Assembly: GCA_964344685.1 (NCBI GenBank)
Contig: CAYFOK010000003.1
Span: 213,519-277,518 of the forward strand
DNA from: Scalindua sp964344685
GTDB lineage: Bacteria; Planctomycetota; Brocadiia; Brocadiales; Scalinduaceae
DNA length: 64,000 nt
Direction: 5' to 3'
Shown: piece after piece, positions 62,279 to 64,000 of the stretch
How positions within the stretch are numbered: position 1 is the first letter of the stretch
Layout of the letters: each line of letters starts with the position of its first letter
Made by a program: the position numbers and the translations under genes
Notes under the pieces: generated by a model
Databases searched by the model: none
The model's input: only the letters and a program-made list of their open reading frames with translations
What the model was told of the DNA's origin: nothing

Positions 62279-62714
62279 CCTCACCGCAAAGCCACAGAGT
62301 CACAGATATAATCCGCTAAGGAAAGCAGGAAAGAATAAGCACCAAATAATAAAATCCAAATAACAAACAAATTCCAATGAAGAAATCCAAAATTACAAAC
62401 AAACTGATTTTGGTCATTCGGACATTATGTATTGTAATTTATTTGTAATTTGCTAATTTAGATTTGTAGTTTTTACTCCTCTGTGTGAAACCCATCTTTT
62501 GTCTTTTTTTGTTTCTAACATCAGTGAAGATCTGTGACTAATTAATTTTTTTGTTTTTCTTCGTGCCTTAGTGGCAAATCTCTTTTGTTTTTAACCTATA
62601 TTCTTGTTTTCCTTTGCGTTCTCTGAGTTAAGATTTATTTTTTTGTTTTTGTCTTTTGCTTTTTACCATAGTTTTCCTTTGCTTTCTCTGCGAACTCTGC
62701 GTTAAATATGTTTT
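62279..62714. repeat. Spacer built from intergenic repeat words
   Basis: About 436 nt without a gene. 62334-62460 is the gene-less copy of the element at 58018-58490. Around it are stereotyped blocks such as CACCGCAAAGCCACAGAGTC (62282), CTTCGTGCCTTAGTGGCAAA (62559), TTTCCTTTGCGTTCTCTGAG and TTTGCTTTCTCTGCGAACTC, similar words being found at about 5130, 5320 and 43160. They look like decayed mobile or repeat DNA. Confidence 0.6.
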
Positions 62715-63506
62715 ATGGAAATTTGGCACATACCTGTTGTCTTTACAGTTGGCATACTAGGCGGGTTCATCAATACCCTTGCGGGCGGCGGTTCACTGCT
62801 TACCCTGCCGATGCTTATCTTCCTGGGCCTGCCGACAGCAGTAGCAAATGGCACTAACCGTATTGCAATTATAGCTCAATGTGCGTCTGCAGTTGCAGGC
62901 TTTAAGCGGAAGGGTGTCTCCAATTTTAAATTGAGCCTCCTGTTTGCAATACCCGGTATCTTAGGTGCCGTTATCGGTGCCTGGATTGCCGTCGACATAT
63001 CCGACATACTGTTCAAAAGAGTACTTGCCGGCATTATGCTGCTCGTTCTCGGACTAATCCTCTGGAACTCGCGCCTTAGGCGGACGCAAGCGCCCTCTAA
63101 AAGACTGAACTCCAATCGTCAGGATAATGGTGGTAACTCAAGTAGTTTAGGACGCGGCCGGCTCATTGCGACAATGATTGCCTTCTTCTTTATCGGGATC
63201 TACGGAGGGTTCCTACAGGTTGGTGTCGGTTTTATAATCATTGCCGCCATGACCACCATTACTGGATTTAATCTTGTGGTGACGAACAGCCACAAGGTAT
63301 TTGTTGCCGGTATCTATACGACCTTTGCACTGATTGTATTTGCATTCAATGGAAAGGTAAACTGGACGATTGGATTCTGCCTGGCCATCGGTATGGGACT
63401 CGGGGGCTGGATCGGAAGCCACTGGGCAGTTGCCAAAGGCGAACGCTGGATAAGAGTGGTGCTTACAATCTGTGTTATAGGGATGGTAATAAAACTTATT
63501 GTCTGA
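62715..63506 (+). CDS. TSUP-family (TauE/SafE) anion transporter
   Basis: The 263-aa membrane protein has about eight hydrophobic helices in two repeats. The first begins GILGGFINTLAGGGSLLTLP, the second GIYGGFLQVGVGFIIIAAMT, the paired Gly-rich signatures of the family. A charged loop (about 118-148) separates them. Members export sulfite or organosulfonates or import sulfur compounds; the substrate here is unknown. Transcribed alone. Confidence 0.92.
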   Translation: MEIWHIPVVFTVGILGGFINTLAGGGSLLTLPMLIFLGLPTAVANGTNRIAIIAQCASAVAGFKRKGVSNFKLSLLFAIPGILGAVIGAWIAVDISDILFKRVLAGIMLLVLGLILWNSRLRRTQAPSKRLNSNRQDNGGNSSSLGRGRLIATMIAFFFIGIYGGFLQVGVGFIIIAAMTTITGFNLVVTNSHKVFVAGIYTTFALIVFAFNGKVNWTIGFCLAIGMGLGGWIGSHWAVAKGERWIRVVLTICVIGMVIKLIV

Positions 63507-63617
63507 TTCCGGAACTGGAAGAAAATAGAATATTCACTGCATAGGCACAAAGGAAAGATAATGGAACTCGGATAAGAAAGAAGCATGAGGTGTGACCCCA
63601 TTCCCTCCTCCTATCTA

Positions 63618-64000
63618 TTAGACGACAAAAATATCATCTACTTCAAGTATTTCGTTAATTTCTCTCCTAATTTTAATGAGCATTTCATCTGATAGCTGAG
63701 CTGTAAGTTCCAAACCTCTGGAGGATATGGTTATGTCAAACTTGGAGGCGAGTTCACCTGATGGGTTTTCCTTGGAGGGCCTTTCCCATTCTTGAAGTGA
63801 ATCACACAATTTTAGCAAAAATGCTGTTGGCGCATTGTCTCGGTTTATCTTTTGAGTGGAAAAAGAAGAGACAGGAAGATTGTGTAAAAAGATAGCTGAA
63901 CAGGCATTTAGGATTAGCCCTTCAAAATGTTTTTGATTCCAGCTAATGTGTAGTAGATAGTATTTAATCTGACAGTAGTACTGGTTCTGTCTGTAATGTT
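63618..64000 (-). CDS. C-terminal part of a larger protein, HD-domain-like (5' end outside window)
   Basis: The minus-strand frame stays open from the stop at 63618 to the right edge, about 127 codons, so the apparent TTG start at 63818 is internal. Upstream residues read YLLHISWNQKHFEGLILNAC, then FLHNLPV, and then DNAPTAFLLKLCDSLQEWER. The last block resembles a segment of HD-type metal-dependent proteins that precedes the C-terminus. The end (TISSRGLELTAQLSDEMLIK, IFVV) is beta/alpha and not a known motif. The function cannot be given from this fragment. Confidence 0.65.
   Translation of the reverse strand, partial: HYRQNQYYCQIKYYLLHISWNQKHFEGLILNACSAIFLHNLPVSSFSTQKINRDNAPTAFLLKLCDSLQEWERPSKENPSGELASKFDITISSRGLELTAQLSDEMLIKIRREINEILEVDDIFVV

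Overview
The window (about 40% GC by eye, AT-rich spacers, few Shine-Dalgarno motifs) looks like a planctomycete chromosome, most plausibly from the deep anaerobic branch that contains the anammox bacteria. The strongest lineage marker is the 78-aa gene at 38002-38238, which matches the small basic protein family confined to the Planctomycetes/Verrucomicrobia/Chlamydiae group. A 12-haem cytochrome c, a heterodisulfide-reductase/Flx electron-bifurcation cluster and a nitrate/nitrite-sensor-like domain fit an anaerobic, nitrogen-cycling lifestyle. The genus is inference. I see no rRNA, tRNA, CRISPR or transposase gene.

Layout. 1-4.7 kb: hdrA (cut by the left edge), then mvhD/flxD, two iron-sulfur subunits and flxA, then mobB. 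4.7-15 kb: a histone-tail-like protein, a UbiD decarboxylase, a HEPN-like protein, a free HMA metallochaperone with a CopA copper ATPase, a TolC-family protein and a PfkB kinase, separated by repeat-rich spacers. 15-21 kb: a lipid kinase and an Mla-type lipid ABC transporter operon (STAS-MlaE, MlaF, MCE protein, auxiliary lipoprotein) ending in a cNMP-PAS-membrane sensor. 21-24.5 kb (minus strand): a zinc ribbon, a thioredoxin-like protein and the 12-haem cytochrome. 25-37 kb: a signalling island with a diiron oxygen-sensor-like protein behind a sigma-54-type promoter, an 1833-aa hybrid kinase, a deletion scar joining a truncated kinase to a cheB tail, a free HPt, a REC-zinc protein, a REC-GGDEF-HD-GYP protein and an HDOD protein. 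37-43 kb: aminotransferase, PVC small basic protein, SPOR-like protein, ligA and tldD.

43.4-62.3 kb is the most interesting part. A c-di-GMP-I (GEMM-I) riboswitch followed by a strong intrinsic terminator sits upstream of a sensor kinase with an MshEN-like N-terminus. After it come a response regulator and an almost complete MSHA-like type IV pilus locus: pilC, four prepilin-like genes, a PilX/GspK-like gene, a pilM-pilN fusion, pilO, a PilP/MshK-like gene, mshL-type secretin, a TPR gene, mshE/pilB, pilT and pilU. It ends with tldE, the partner of the tldD gene upstream. A GGDEF-HD-GYP enzyme lies about 8 kb upstream, so c-di-GMP synthesis, RNA sensing, possible protein sensing and pilus output are all in one window.

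The window closes with a TSUP-family anion transporter and, on the minus strand, the C-terminal end of a gene that runs off the right edge. Several families of degenerate, inverted-repeat-rich intergenic elements recur (about 5.1-5.7, 43.1, 57.8-58.5, 59.6 and 62.3 kb, and other families at 8.8, 14.7-15.0, 39.4 and 48.4 kb). One of them carries a four-helix-bundle gene between pilB and pilT.
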